The position numbers were made by a program, and so were the translations under genes. Under the pieces are notes generated by a model that worked only from the letters and a program-made list of their open reading frames with translations, was not told the origin of the DNA and did not search any database. Of a stretch of DNA of 64,000 nt, positions 17,339-28,800 are shown piece after piece. Within the stretch, counting starts at the first letter, position 1. The number at the start of each line of letters is the position of its first letter. Source of the DNA: Gaetbulibacter_A aestuarii (GTDB taxonomy: Bacteria; Bacteroidota; Bacteroidia; Flavobacteriales; Flavobacteriaceae); contig NZ_BAABAY010000001.1 of the NCBI RefSeq assembly GCF_039537665.1, forward strand, positions 62,001 through 126,000, read 5' to 3'.

Positions 17339-19468
17339 TTATTGCATGATACTGATGGCAAAACCACCACCTGGCGCCATATGAATGTCTATGGAACTAT
17401 CGTTTGTTACATCCATTTTGTCAATGGCATAACTTTCAGGGTTCTTATCCCAGTCAGCATCCGGACCATCCTTATAAATAGTCGCATGATATACTTTTCC
17501 CGGTTCTAAAAAATCGAAATTAACCGTTTGATCTCTGGCATTTTCATCAGTAATTCCTCCAACAAACCAATTATTGGTTTTCCGTTCCTCACGCGCTATG
17601 ACCACGTATTCTCCCACTTCGCCATCCAAGACCTTGGATTGTTGCCAATCTACCCCAACATCGGTAATAAATTGAAATGCAGGATGAATTTTTCCATTAA
17701 CCATGTAGTGTTCCGGTAAATCGCAAGCCATCTGAATTGGCGAATAAATAACCACATACAAAGCCAATTGTTGCGCTAAGGTTGTATTTACCTGATTTTC
17801 CTTTTTATAATCATTGAATTTGATATTGAAAACACCCGGTGTAAAATCAATAGGACCAGCCAGCATTCTTGTAAATGCCACAGTTGGTAAATGATCCGGG
17901 GGATTTCCGCCATCTTTGGCCCAGGCATTAAATTCCTGGCCACGAAGTCCTTCTCTGGAAACCATATTTGGATAAGTACGGCGCTTTCCGGTGGCTTTAA
18001 TCGGTTCGTGAGCATCCACGGCAATTTTCCATTTGGCAGTCTCGTTGATTACCTTTTGGTAGTGATTTACCATCCATTGGCCATGGTGGTATTCACCATC
18101 AGGAATAATTTCGCCAACATAGCCCGTTTTTACCGCATGCATATCATTATCAGCCATAAACTCATATGCTTTATCCATTTGTTTCTCATACGTCATTGGT
18201 GCAGCTGAAGTTTCATGATGCATGATCACCTGAATTCCTTTTTCCTTGGCATAGGCCATGACCTTTTTGAAATCGTAATCCGGATACGGTGTGATAAAAT
18301 CAAATACACCCTCACGATCATTATTGATCCATTTATCCCAGCCGGTATTCCAACCTTCAACGAGTAAACCTTTAATACCATTGGCCGCGGCAAAATCAAT
18401 ATATTTTATGGCATTTTCAGTGGTAGCACCATGCTTGGCGCTTCCCACCTTCCCTGTTGTGAAGGTATTCATATCCTGGCTCCCTTCAAGGTCCCAGGTA
18501 GATTTACCAATGTGCATTTCCCACCAGATCCCTACATATTTCATTGGTGTGAAGTATGGTACATCACCTAATTCATTAGGATCATTAAGGTTTAATGTCA
18601 TTTTAGATTCGATGAGATCACCCGGTTTTTCAGCGATTTGAATCGTTCTCCAGGGGGTATCAAATGGAATGGTGATCTTTGCTTTTCCTCCTAAACGATC
18701 AGAACCCACCAGTTCGCTAACCATACTCAGGTTATCGTTGTCAACCTTTAAGGTCATCCCGGCATAATTGGTAAGATCTGCTTCATGAAAACTTAAATAC
18801 AAGCCGTCAGCCGTTTTCATGGTCACTGGTGTATTCACAGCATTTTCAGGAATGTAACTCGCGTTTAACTCATCACTATCACCATTGGCATTGGCGTTAA
18901 TTTCTGAAAATTTAGTATCGTGAAATAAATGCTCATAACTATCCCAATCACCCGGTTGCCACCACACTTCATGATCTCCTGTTAATTTAAACTCTGTGTT
19001 TTCATCTGTGATCACCACCTCTTTCATATTGGGTTGTTCCGGAAACTCATAACGAAAGCCCAAACCATGATCATAAACCTTGAAATGGATGTTCATTTTT
19101 CGTTGTTCTCCGTTCTCCTCCTGCAAATTCACTATCAGGGAATTGTAATGATCACGAACTTCGAGTTGCTCACCCCAGGGCATTTTCCAGGAGCCATCAG
19201 CACTACCTGTTGCCGAGTTAAGAACTTTAAAATGATCTTTTAAAGACGGCGCTGATTTAAAATCGAAACTCAAATACGAGGTGTCGATAACAGCCTTGTC
19301 TTTATAATGTACCAGATACATGGGTTGCCCCGAATCTGATAAAGCAAAATCAACGGTAATATTAGAATCCGGGGAAGTTACGGTATACGTTTTTTCAGGT
19401 TTGCTACATGCCGATAAAATAAAAAGGCTTGTGACTACGAGAAATAAATTGATTTTTTGTCTATTCAT
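17339..19468 (-). CDS. GH97 alpha-glucosidase lipoprotein (SusB-like, inverting type)
   Basis: A 709-aa GH97 enzyme with a lipoprotein signal (Cys21 in LSACSKP). The N-terminal beta-sandwich is followed by a TIM barrel. Catalytic Glu pattern fits inverting SusB: Glu419 in MHHET, Glu488 in DAHEPIKATG and Glu512 in RGQEFNAW. Their spacing (69 and 24) equals that of the known SusB residues Glu439, Glu508 and Glu532, which argues for an inverting alpha-glucosidase rather than a retaining alpha-galactosidase. It should trim alpha-glucosides in the periplasm, with Ca2+. It sits between the GH13 gene (11 bases) and the SLC45-like carrier in the LacI-linked operon. Confidence 0.93.
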   Translation of the reverse strand: MNRQKINLFLVVTSLFILSACSKPEKTYTVTSPDSNITVDFALSDSGQPMYLVHYKDKAVIDTSYLSFDFKSAPSLKDHFKVLNSATGSADGSWKMPWGEQLEVRDHYNSLIVNLQEENGEQRKMNIHFKVYDHGLGFRYEFPEQPNMKEVVITDENTEFKLTGDHEVWWQPGDWDSYEHLFHDTKFSEINANANGDSDELNASYIPENAVNTPVTMKTADGLYLSFHEADLTNYAGMTLKVDNDNLSMVSELVGSDRLGGKAKITIPFDTPWRTIQIAEKPGDLIESKMTLNLNDPNELGDVPYFTPMKYVGIWWEMHIGKSTWDLEGSQDMNTFTTGKVGSAKHGATTENAIKYIDFAAANGIKGLLVEGWNTGWDKWINNDREGVFDFITPYPDYDFKKVMAYAKEKGIQVIMHHETSAAPMTYEKQMDKAYEFMADNDMHAVKTGYVGEIIPDGEYHHGQWMVNHYQKVINETAKWKIAVDAHEPIKATGKRRTYPNMVSREGLRGQEFNAWAKDGGNPPDHLPTVAFTRMLAGPIDFTPGVFNIKFNDYKKENQVNTTLAQQLALYVVIYSPIQMACDLPEHYMVNGKIHPAFQFITDVGVDWQQSKVLDGEVGEYVVIAREERKTNNWFVGGITDENARDQTVNFDFLEPGKVYHATIYKDGPDADWDKNPESYAIDKMDVTNDSSIDIHMAPGGGFAISIMQ

Positions 19469-19479
19469 ATCTTATTGAT

Positions 19480-21225
19480 TTAGTCAGTTTTTAATTCATA
19501 AATAACAGCTTGATAAGGTTTGAGTGTGACCTTATCGTCGGTTTTATCCAGACTACTGTAATTATTTATGAGTTCGTTTTCCATATTTTTAATTTCAGGC
19601 AGAACCACGTCAGAGCCGTGGTCGGTAAAATTGAGAAGTACCAATACTTTTCGATCATCCAGAGTTCGGGAGAAACTGTAGGTTTCTTCATTTTCGGCAT
19701 CAAACAATTGATATTTTCCGTAAACCAGGATCTTATTTTCATTTCGAAGTTTCACCATTTTTCTAAAATGATTTAAAACACTATTGGGATCTTTTTCTTC
19801 GGTTGCAACATTGATATCCTTGTAGTTGGGATTCACTTTTTTCCAAGGGATACCCGTTGTAAATCCGGCATTTATTGAATCATTCCATTGCATTGGTGTC
19901 CGTCCGTTTTCTCTGGAATTATAATTGAGTTCTACCATGAACTTATCCATATCATCACCTCTGGCCAGTGCTTTTTTATAATCGCCAATGGCGGAAACAT
20001 CCACATATTCGTCAATGTTTGGCATGTCAATATTCGTCATGCCAATTTCATCTCCGTAATAAGTATACGGTGTTCCGCGCATGCTCATTAAAAACGTGTT
20101 TAGCATTTGTGCAGAGTGTGTTCGAAATTCCGGACTTGGGTTCCCAAAACGATTCACTAATCTTGAATTATCATGATTCGATAAAAAGATGGACAACCAG
20201 CCTTTGTCTTCAAATTCCTTATCCCATTTGGTAAATCTATTTTTGAAATCGGTTAGTTCATAACCCTTCGTAGATCTTGACATATCAACATAATCAAAGT
20301 GATAGGCCATTTGCAATTCATGGCGGTCGGCATCCACCAGATCGTGCGCATCCTGAAACGTTGTTCCCGCGCCTTCAGAAACGCCAAACACGTCATATTT
20401 ACTGAAGACCTGATCATACATTTCGTTTAAATACTTATGTATGGGTGGATTCATACCATACCATTTGGCCACATTTTTTTCGTATCCTTTTGGAAATTCA
20501 GGGAAGGTTGTATCCTTACTTACAAACTGAAAAGCATCCATACGGAAACCATCTACTCCTTTATCTGCCCAGAATTTCATCATATTATAAACTTCCTGGC
20601 GCACTTTAGGGTTTTCCCAGTTCAGATCGGGTTGTGCGGCAGAGAAATAATGAAGATAATAGGCATTTGTTTTTTTATCGTAGGTCCAGGCACCATCAGG
20701 ATCGAAAAAACTCCAACGGTATGGTGGTTCACCTTTTTCTGCAGGCCACCAATGATAATAATCACGATAAGGATTATCTCTGGAACTACGTGATTGTTTG
20801 AACCATTCATGCTCAATACTACTGTGATTCACAACCATATCCACCACAAACTTGATCCCATGCTCATGCATACCATCAAGCATCCTTTGAAAATCTTGCA
20901 TGGTACCATAACGTGGTTGAATAGCTCTGTAATCACTAACATCATAACCATTATCAACCATGGGTGATTTGAAGAACGGATTCATCCAAACCATTTTGAT
21001 ATTCAGACTTTCCAGATAATCCAGTTTTTCAATTACACCATTAAAATCTCCAAACCCATCACCGTCTGTATCTTTAAAACTCTGAGGATAAATTTGATAC
21101 AACACCCCTTCTTTCCACCAGGTTCCTGACTGCTCTTTTTGAGCAACGGGTTCTGCTTGCTTGACCTCTTTTTTACAGCCCAAAAGGACCAACGCCATGA
21201 GTAAGGCGGTGATTAGTTTTTTCAT
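19480..21225 (-). CDS. GH13 alpha-glucosidase / oligo-1,6-glucosidase-like lipoprotein
   Basis: A 581-aa GH13 enzyme, closest in appearance to subfamily 31/23-type alpha-glucosidases. The lipoprotein signal ends at Cys17 (LLGCKKE). Barrel motifs are complete: VVDMVVNHSS, nucleophile Asp230 in DGFRMDAFQF, acid/base Glu284 in GVSEGAG, and Asp352 in FLSNHDNSR. The calcium loop DTDGDGFGDFNG is at about 52-63. After the nucleophile the residues are A-F; the usual specificity position (Val for alpha-1,6 or Thr/Ala for alpha-1,4) lies here, but linkage cannot be fixed by eye. It is expected in the periplasm or on a membrane face, cutting alpha-gluco-oligosaccharides together with GH97. Forty-six bases separate it from the haloperoxidase-like gene upstream. 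Confidence 0.9.
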   Translation of the reverse strand: MKKLITALLMALVLLGCKKEVKQAEPVAQKEQSGTWWKEGVLYQIYPQSFKDTDGDGFGDFNGVIEKLDYLESLNIKMVWMNPFFKSPMVDNGYDVSDYRAIQPRYGTMQDFQRMLDGMHEHGIKFVVDMVVNHSSIEHEWFKQSRSSRDNPYRDYYHWWPAEKGEPPYRWSFFDPDGAWTYDKKTNAYYLHYFSAAQPDLNWENPKVRQEVYNMMKFWADKGVDGFRMDAFQFVSKDTTFPEFPKGYEKNVAKWYGMNPPIHKYLNEMYDQVFSKYDVFGVSEGAGTTFQDAHDLVDADRHELQMAYHFDYVDMSRSTKGYELTDFKNRFTKWDKEFEDKGWLSIFLSNHDNSRLVNRFGNPSPEFRTHSAQMLNTFLMSMRGTPYTYYGDEIGMTNIDMPNIDEYVDVSAIGDYKKALARGDDMDKFMVELNYNSRENGRTPMQWNDSINAGFTTGIPWKKVNPNYKDINVATEEKDPNSVLNHFRKMVKLRNENKILVYGKYQLFDAENEETYSFSRTLDDRKVLVLLNFTDHGSDVVLPEIKNMENELINNYSSLDKTDDKVTLKPYQAVIYELKTD

Positions 21226-21271
21226 AGTTTGAGTTAGTTAGTTTAGTGGTGTGATTCTGTTTCCTCCAATC

Positions 21272-22600
21272 TTATAAATCTAATTTTTTAGCTATAAAGT
21301 GACCTAGATCCAGGCCTTGTTTTAATCCGTTTTCTACAGCAGCGCGGTAATGAATACCACCATAAAGACGACTCATTGCGGCTTCTTGTGATGCCTGATA
21401 GAATGAATCGAAGCTACGAATGGGTAAACCAAATTGCACTTCGGTATCATCATTAAAGTGGAAATCTGGTCCGTAAAGTTCTGTTAGTATAACCGATGCA
21501 GCACCGGAAACCACCGAGTGACCACTGGTGTATTCCGGGAAGGGTGGCGTTTGTAAAATGGGCAGCCAATCCGGATCAATGTATTTATTGATCACGGTTT
21601 CCGGACGTATTAAATTACTACGATATTTTTCATCCCAACAACTGATAAACGCATCGGCTACAGCAATAGATGTCGTGGTATACATTTTCACTACATCCTC
21701 AACATCAGCATTAACCTGCCGACCTACTATTTTTACGATAGCGATCCAGTGGGCGCCGGGAGATATTTTTTTAGTAGCAAACATAAAGTGACCTCGAGTA
21801 ACCGAAACAAAAGGATTACAATCCCAGAACTGGGCAGTTGCCACTCCAATAGATTTATCTCCAATGGAAGTCATTTCATTTCCTACATTGTAAACCTCCA
21901 TGGTTTGTTTATAGAATTCAGAATCCTTATCCATAGAGAATTTTGGTGGACGTTCAGGTTTGAATTGTGACGCTGAATCGATCACAAACGGTCTTATTAA
22001 ATTCCAATGCGGTTCAATACCATCCATATAGGCCGGTGGCGTTGGTTGCCATCTGGAAGGATCGTCTGTATTCACAGTAAACTTAGACATCGTTCGGGTT
22101 TGACTATAATTGTCTTTGTTCATCCACTTTTTGATGTCTCCCAAAACCGTAAAGGCATAGGCCTTCGATTTTTCGAATTCATCTTTATTGATACCCTTCC
22201 AAACCGCGTAAAGGCTGTCCTGCAAACTTTCCATGCGATCTTCAGAAAAGATCAGATCCTTACTTAACTCCATATGAGCTATGATCGCTGATAGTTCCAG
22301 ATTAATATGTTGGGCCGTATCCGCTTTTGTAATGGGCTTAAGTTCGTGAACCTTACCCACCAAAGACTTAAGTTTCGGACTTTTCTGTGCCAATATTTCG
22401 TAGGCTGCAATATCAGGATATACAAAAATACGACTCGCAACTGGTGGAGAAAAGATATCATGAATTTGAATTTCCATGACCTTATCAACCGATTTATAAA
22501 ATAATTCGGGGGAAACTTCAATATGTTTTTCAGGCTGGCTGCAACCTGTAATAATGCCTACGATTAAAATGCAAAGGAGTTTAGATTTTAAATGTTTCAT
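21272..22600 (-). CDS. Vanadium-haloperoxidase/PAP2-superfamily lipoprotein
   Basis: A 442-aa protein with a lipoprotein signal (Cys20 in ITGC). The vanadate/phosphate-binding motifs of the vanadium-dependent haloperoxidase and PAP2 superfamily are all visible: K325-x6-R332-P333, T358-S-G-H361 (in PFPEYTSGHSVVSG) and S410-R411-x5-H417 (in SRLYGGIHYR). The usual PSGH reads TSGH. The long N-terminal helical part (about 30-300) fits the haloperoxidase branch better than the short membrane phosphatases. The activity could be halide oxidation or an acid phosphatase-like reaction; sequence does not decide. The gene follows three FG-GAP/ASPIC lipoprotein genes (18-base gap) in the alpha-glucoside operon. 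Confidence 0.88.
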   Translation of the reverse strand: MKHLKSKLLCILIVGIITGCSQPEKHIEVSPELFYKSVDKVMEIQIHDIFSPPVASRIFVYPDIAAYEILAQKSPKLKSLVGKVHELKPITKADTAQHINLELSAIIAHMELSKDLIFSEDRMESLQDSLYAVWKGINKDEFEKSKAYAFTVLGDIKKWMNKDNYSQTRTMSKFTVNTDDPSRWQPTPPAYMDGIEPHWNLIRPFVIDSASQFKPERPPKFSMDKDSEFYKQTMEVYNVGNEMTSIGDKSIGVATAQFWDCNPFVSVTRGHFMFATKKISPGAHWIAIVKIVGRQVNADVEDVVKMYTTTSIAVADAFISCWDEKYRSNLIRPETVINKYIDPDWLPILQTPPFPEYTSGHSVVSGAASVILTELYGPDFHFNDDTEVQFGLPIRSFDSFYQASQEAAMSRLYGGIHYRAAVENGLKQGLDLGHFIAKKLDL

Positions 22601-22618
22601 TACTTAGATTATCTATTT

Positions 22619-25600
22619 TTATTGAATTGTTTTTATGTATGATTTACCGTTGTTGGTAATAATTAAATACGTGTTTGGTTTGATCTTCACGATATGCCGT
22701 CCGCTAATATGTTTCGGCAAATCCAGTGATTCATAACCAAAATCCCCATCATTGTTAAGCGTTACAATACCTCCTGAATTTGAAGAGCTTTCACCTAATT
22801 CGGTTACAAAACCAAAATAATTTCCTGTGAAGACCAGTTTATTTCCATCCACATCCATATCCTCAATCGTGCTCATTTGGGCCTCACGCGGTAGTGGTTT
22901 AGCAACAAAACCTTCAGGAGTATTCAGATAAGCCATAGAACGCAACTCATAAATATGCTTTGTTTCCAGAATATCTGACTCTTTTTTCTGTGTTAAATCA
23001 TACACGTTATCCACCTTTGAAAAGGCACTATAATTTAAGAATTTTTTCTTTAACGATGGGATTTGCTGCATAAGCTTGTCTTTGGATGCAAACGGCACAT
23101 TCTTTCCGAAGAAATCATAAAATATCAACTGGTCTAATTGTTCGTTATTATCGAAATCATCCAGATACATGGTAACCGGTTTTAGCTCTGAAGCTTTCCA
23201 CTTAAAATTCAAACCGGTGTTTCCTGCCACTATATCCAAACGTCCATCATTGTTGACGTCTACCAGAGACATAACATTCCACATACCATTGGTCTTACCC
23301 AAACCTAAAGCCTTGGTTTTATCTTCAAATTTACCTTCTTTCGAATAAGAAAGTACTGTGATAGGCATCCAATCTCCTGCAATAATTAATTCCGGTTGAC
23401 CGTCTTGATCAAGATCGGCCCATTTTGAATCGGTGATCATTCCTAAACGACTTTTCACAGCCATTTCGAAATTATTACCACCATGATTTCTTAAAATAAA
23501 ACTGTATGGTGTTAAGCCATAAGCTCCGGGGATCGATCGGTTTCCAATGAAAAGATCCTGGTAACCATCACCATCAAAATCATAGGTTGATACAGAACCG
23601 CCATTTGTTCTAAGCAAAACAGAATTCAGTTTTGTGAAATTTCCTTTTCCATCGTTGATATAAACACGATCTTCCAAGAGCGGATTTCCTTCTTCAAAGT
23701 CATTTCCGCCGCTTAGGGCATAGATATCCAGATCATGATCATTATCGATATCGAAGGCTACAGCATCAACATCTTCATATTTTGCATCCTGAATAAATAC
23801 TGGTGTCGGCTTAAGTTTGAATTGACCATTATTTTGTTGGATATAAAGCGAAGGTTCCTGATTTCTGGCGCCGCCAATAAACAAATCTTTAAGTCCGTCG
23901 CCATTAAAATCGGCCTGAACTAAAGAAGGTCCTTCAGTAGATAATTTCTCAGGAATCAAGCCTTCACGTTCATAATCGCGATAGGTGTTTTCCTTATGCT
24001 CATAATCGAATTCGGCGACTTCTACCTTCGATTGTGGCGCGTATTTATAGGGTTTTGTATTTTCCTTTTTAACCGTAATCAAGGTGTTCACAGGAACATT
24101 ATTCTGAACCGTTTCGGTACCATCAAGCCAAACCACCTTTAAAGAATCAATAGTTTTAAGTTGGCCCAAACCTAAATGGATCTTAGCTGTAGAACTCGAT
24201 AAAAATCCTTTAACCGTTGTTTCTTCTTTATAAAACGTTTTATCATTAGAATAAACATAAACCTTAGAGCCGTTGGTGTTCAACGAATTATTAGCACCTA
24301 CGAGATTAACTTCAATATAATTATTATCAGAACCTTTATTTTCAAGTAGTGTTGCTTTTTCATTGATATTATTCACAACAATATCCAGATCACCATCATT
24401 ATCAAAATCTGAATATGCCGCGCCATTGGAATAGGTACTTGTATTGGCCTGGTCCACTTGTTTTTTCTGAAAGTTCAAATGCCCGTCATTCTCTAACAAC
24501 ACGTTAGGCAAATTGAGCATCGGCATGGTATTGATAAGCTTTTCCTCGATAGTATCTTGTGCGGTTTCCCTGTATTTCGCAAAATCAACGGTACTTAGAT
24601 ATTTTACATAGTCCAGATCATTAGGACGTTTATAAATACCATTGGTAATGTACATATCTTTCATGCCATCGTTGTTGTAATCAAGAATTAATGGCGACCA
24701 ACTCCAATCGGTGGCATACGTATCAGAAGCTAAAGCAGCATCAACGAAATAATCCCCTTGATTGATCTGCAAATGATTACGGGCATATTGCTGATTAAAG
24801 CCAAAGGATTGTTTGATCTGGTTGATCTTATCACTATCCTCGCCACCAGATTTCAGGAAGATATCTGCCTCGTAAGGCATCATATCCAGCGTCATAATAT
24901 CGAGCTTTCCGTTATTGGTAATATCAGCAATATCAACACCCATAGTAAATCTGGACGTGTGATTAAAATAATCGGCACTGGATTCTCTAAAGGTTTTATC
25001 ACCGTTATTGATGTAGAGATAATCATTTTCGTGAAAATCGTTACCCACATAAATATCCATATATCCATCATTGTTAACATCCGAAGTGGCAAGAGCCAGG
25101 CCATAACCTAGAGCACTGTTATAGATTCCAGCGGCTTTGGTAACATCTTTAAAATGGGTTTGGCCATTTTCAGTAATATTTTCAAATAACACATCTCCGG
25201 AAAGCGGATCAGGATGTTCCCGTAAAGTTGTATTTCCGTAGGAATATGGTGTATGAACTGAATGATTCATAAGGTACATATCCATATCACCGTCATTATC
25301 ATAATCAAAGAAAGAAGCTTGTGTGGAAAAGCCCGAAAAGTTTAATCCGTAAGCTTCAGCCTGTTCCGTAAAGGTATTATCGCCGTTATTAATGTATAAC
25401 TCATTTTGTGCATTCAAGGTTTTATAATGCCCAACCTTACAAACATAAATATCGAGAAACCCATCATTATTAACATCAGCCATAGTAACTCCGGTAGACC
25501 AGGTACTCGCCCGGCTAATACCACTGGTTTCAGAAATATCCTTGAACTTTAATCCGCCAAGATTCAAATACAGTTTATCCGGTTTTTGGTTGGCGGATAA

Positions 25601-25846
25601 ATAAATATCATCCAAACCATCATTATTGATATCACCAATAGCAACACCGCCACCATTGTAATAATATAAGTATTCGATAATGTTCAGTTTTCCGTTAGGA
25701 TCCAAATCATTTGAAAATTCGATACCGGATTCAGAAGGTGCAATATTATTAAAAGGCACATCAGTAACCTCAGCGGTTTCCGGCGCTTTTTCATTTTTAG
25801 CACAACTAAAAACAATTAGAAAAACGAAACTTAACTTTTTAATCAT
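22619..25846 (-). CDS. Giant FG-GAP/VCBS and ASPIC/UnbV-domain lipoprotein 1
   Basis: A 1075-aa lipoprotein (Cys15 in VFSCAKN). The N-terminal 450 or so residues hold FG-GAP/VCBS repeats of the form GDINNDGLDDIYLS, ADVNNDGFLDIYV and SFFDYDNDGDMDMYL, whose Asp/Asn patterns bind calcium in beta-propellers. An ASPIC/UnbV-type module lies at about 515-600 (GLGQLKTIDSLKVVWLDG), and a second set of repeats from about 640 to 1000. It is the most divergent of three tandem paralogues. The role of this family in SusCD loci is not established; a surface glycan-binding or scaffold function is my inference. It lies 1 base downstream of paralogue 2 and 18 bases before the haloperoxidase-like gene. Confidence 0.88.
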   Translation of the reverse strand: MIKKLSFVFLIVFSCAKNEKAPETAEVTDVPFNNIAPSESGIEFSNDLDPNGKLNIIEYLYYYNGGGVAIGDINNDGLDDIYLSANQKPDKLYLNLGGLKFKDISETSGISRASTWSTGVTMADVNNDGFLDIYVCKVGHYKTLNAQNELYINNGDNTFTEQAEAYGLNFSGFSTQASFFDYDNDGDMDMYLMNHSVHTPYSYGNTTLREHPDPLSGDVLFENITENGQTHFKDVTKAAGIYNSALGYGLALATSDVNNDGYMDIYVGNDFHENDYLYINNGDKTFRESSADYFNHTSRFTMGVDIADITNNGKLDIMTLDMMPYEADIFLKSGGEDSDKINQIKQSFGFNQQYARNHLQINQGDYFVDAALASDTYATDWSWSPLILDYNNDGMKDMYITNGIYKRPNDLDYVKYLSTVDFAKYRETAQDTIEEKLINTMPMLNLPNVLLENDGHLNFQKKQVDQANTSTYSNGAAYSDFDNDGDLDIVVNNINEKATLLENKGSDNNYIEVNLVGANNSLNTNGSKVYVYSNDKTFYKEETTVKGFLSSSTAKIHLGLGQLKTIDSLKVVWLDGTETVQNNVPVNTLITVKKENTKPYKYAPQSKVEVAEFDYEHKENTYRDYEREGLIPEKLSTEGPSLVQADFNGDGLKDLFIGGARNQEPSLYIQQNNGQFKLKPTPVFIQDAKYEDVDAVAFDIDNDHDLDIYALSGGNDFEEGNPLLEDRVYINDGKGNFTKLNSVLLRTNGGSVSTYDFDGDGYQDLFIGNRSIPGAYGLTPYSFILRNHGGNNFEMAVKSRLGMITDSKWADLDQDGQPELIIAGDWMPITVLSYSKEGKFEDKTKALGLGKTNGMWNVMSLVDVNNDGRLDIVAGNTGLNFKWKASELKPVTMYLDDFDNNEQLDQLIFYDFFGKNVPFASKDKLMQQIPSLKKKFLNYSAFSKVDNVYDLTQKKESDILETKHIYELRSMAYLNTPEGFVAKPLPREAQMSTIEDMDVDGNKLVFTGNYFGFVTELGESSSNSGGIVTLNNDGDFGYESLDLPKHISGRHIVKIKPNTYLIITNNGKSYIKTIQ

Positions 25847-25847
25847 C

Positions 25848-28800
25848 TTAATATTTATAAACCTCTAATGAGTCGTTATTGCGAGATACAAATACCTCAT
25901 CATTAATTACTTTAATATCACGGATCTGACCTTTAATTTCCAGACCTTTTCCTTTTTTATGATATTTGAAATTGTCGTTACCCAGGTTTTCGATATAATT
26001 TCCGAAAGATGCATCATAGCGCCCATACTCTGGTTTAACACCGTTTAAATTTCCGCCCAAAAGGATATCCTGGTCACCATCTTTATCAAAATCGGCTGTA
26101 GCGATAGCATAAATGGGTGAGAACTGTGCTTCATAGGGCAAATCAACTTGTTTGAAATTGAAATTTCCTTCGTTAATAAGAATTTTAGAACCTAAGGTAT
26201 TGACTTCTAATATTCTACTTTTATCCAATTGATCTTTGGTGAAAATATCACTGATCGTTGCATCTTTGAACGATTCGTAATCCGGATATTTTTTACTTAA
26301 ATATTTTAATTGATCCACGAGATCATGTCTCAAGGCATATGGATAAACTTTACCATTATCAGCCGTGAAAGCCAGAATGGGGTCCAGAAAACTATTGCCA
26401 TCAAAATCGTTAGCAAATAATTTGATAGGTTGACTAGCTGAAGCTCTAAATCGGCTATTAAGACCGTGATTTCCAATAATCAAATCCATGTCACCATCAT
26501 TGTCCAAATCTACTTGGGCAATGGTATTCCACCAGCCAGACATGTTTGAGGCCTCACTATCCAAAACAGGCACAAAATGGCCATCTTTATTTTGGAACAT
26601 ACGCACACCCATAAATTCACCAACCACAACCAGATCCTGATAGGAATCCTTATTTATATCGATGAACAAAGCATCTGTGATCATCCCCAGATCCTTAAAT
26701 TCAGGCGCTAACGAGGCAGAGCTTTCTGTAAATTGCCCTTTACCATCGTTAATTAGTAAATAGCCTGAACCGGGATAGCCATAAGCTCTTGGAATGGTAC
26801 GCTCGCCTACAAACAGGTCGAGATCGCCATCTTTGTCTACATCGGCAACCGTTACGGTACTACTGCTGTGGTAACCCGTAGCTGTTGGTAATACTTGTGG
26901 AGACTGGGTAAAATTACCTTTACCGTCATTGATATACAAACGATCCAGGTAATTAGGACTGAATTTTGAAAACTCTACTCCACCACTACACACATAAAGG
27001 TCTAGATCGCCATCATTATCCGCGTCAAAAAATACACTTTGTGCATCCTCTGATGTTTTATTTTTATCAAAAACTGTGGTATTACTTTTTACAAAACGAC
27101 CATTTTTCTGAATGAATAAACTACCGGTAAAGCCTTTTGAACCTCCAATATAAATATCTTTTTCACCATCACCATTTACGTCACCAACGGCCATTTTAGG
27201 ACCTTCAGCACTTCGCATAAACGGCAATAAACGTTCTACATTAAAATCGACATAATTATCCTCCTGATGTACAAAATCCATAACTCCAGCAGTTTTATTG
27301 AATAATGTTGGTTTGGATTCGGTTTCCGTTTTTTCAGGCATCAACGCGTCAGCCTGATTTACGGTAATCGTTGTATCGGGTTTAACGTTATCAATAATGC
27401 TTACTTTTCCAAGTGGCCAGGTTACTGTAAGTTTTAATTTTCCGGCATTTTTAAATCCGAAATTCGGACGGTTATCCATGGATGACTGGAATCCGCGTAC
27501 CGGTTGTTGTTCAAGGAAATATGTGAGCGAATCATTTTGAAGTTCAAGCTTCGATCCAATACCTTCTGTATTCAAACCTTCGCCTTTTAAAATAACTTTC
27601 AGATAGTGATTATCATCGTGTTTTAAATTATTACGATATACAAATACGGGCATGTCCACATTGTTCACTACCAGATCCATATCACCATCATTATCCAAAT
27701 CGCCATAAGCTGAACCGTTTGAAAAACTCTCGGTGTTCAAACCATTCATCTCTCTTTTAAATTTTAGATCGCCTTCATTGATGTAGGCATGATTTTTTAT
27801 TTTATTTGAAGGAATAATGTCGATGAGCTTTTTGTAATCCACCTGATTATCCTGCACGATCGATTGGATCACCTCTTCGTTGGAAATGTACTTTAAATAA
27901 TCCTGATTCGTAAGATCTTTGTAAATACCATTGGCAATAAAAAGGTCTTTCAAACCATCGTTATTCATATCGAAGAATAAAGCACCCCAACTCCAGTCGG
28001 AAGCTTCCACCCCACTAAAACGGCCTACTTCACTAAAGGTCATATTGCTGTTATTAAGCTGCAACATGTTCCGCGTAAACTGATAGTAATAATCATTCTT
28101 TAAGTTATACTGGTATTTGTTCCAGTCTTCAAAAGTGGTATTCGTTTTTAGGCGTTGGTAATTATCAGGTAACATTTCCGTTACAAAAATATCATTGTAA
28201 CCATCATTATTGATATCCGCCGCATCAGCCCCCATAGAAGCACCGCTAATGGAGTTTATCGATTTGGTAAGGCTCTCCTTAAAAGTTCCATCCTTTTGGT
28301 TGATGTATAAGTAATCGCGTTCAAAAAAGTCGTTAGAAACATAAATATCCGGCCAGCCATCGTTGTTCATATCGCTCACCGTTACGCCAAGACCAAAACC
28401 AATAACACTACCATAAATACCTGCATGTTCACTGACATCTACAAAATGACCATCACGATTTTCAAATAACTTGTCACCACCTTTTACATCACGTTTTGGG
28501 CGTTCGTTTCTTGTTAAGCTAAAACTACCAATAGCCTGATAGGAGTTATTAAGTAAATACACATCCAGATCACCATCTTTATCATAATCAAAAAAGGAAG
28601 CATGTGTAGAAAATCCCTGATCGGCAAGGCCTAATTCATCAGCCTGTTCTGTAAAGGTAAGATCGCCATTATTTATAAAAAACTCGTTTTGTTTATTATC
28701 GCCTTTAACATCGCCCGAATTACAAACATAGATATCCAAATAACCGTCGCCATTAATATCAACCATGGAAACTCCTGTAGACCACGCTTTATTACCGGCA

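Noticed and set aside
18291..18641. A 116-aa ORF on the + strand
   Set aside because: It is the antisense shadow of the GH97 gene; other long antisense frames in GH13, trehalase and FG-GAP genes were dropped for the same reason.
24231..24242. TAAAACGTTTTA, sharing the AAAACGTTTT core of the LacI operator
   Set aside because: It lies inside FG-GAP gene 1, lacks the flanking TCG/CGA arms, and is only 12 bp, so it is likely chance.
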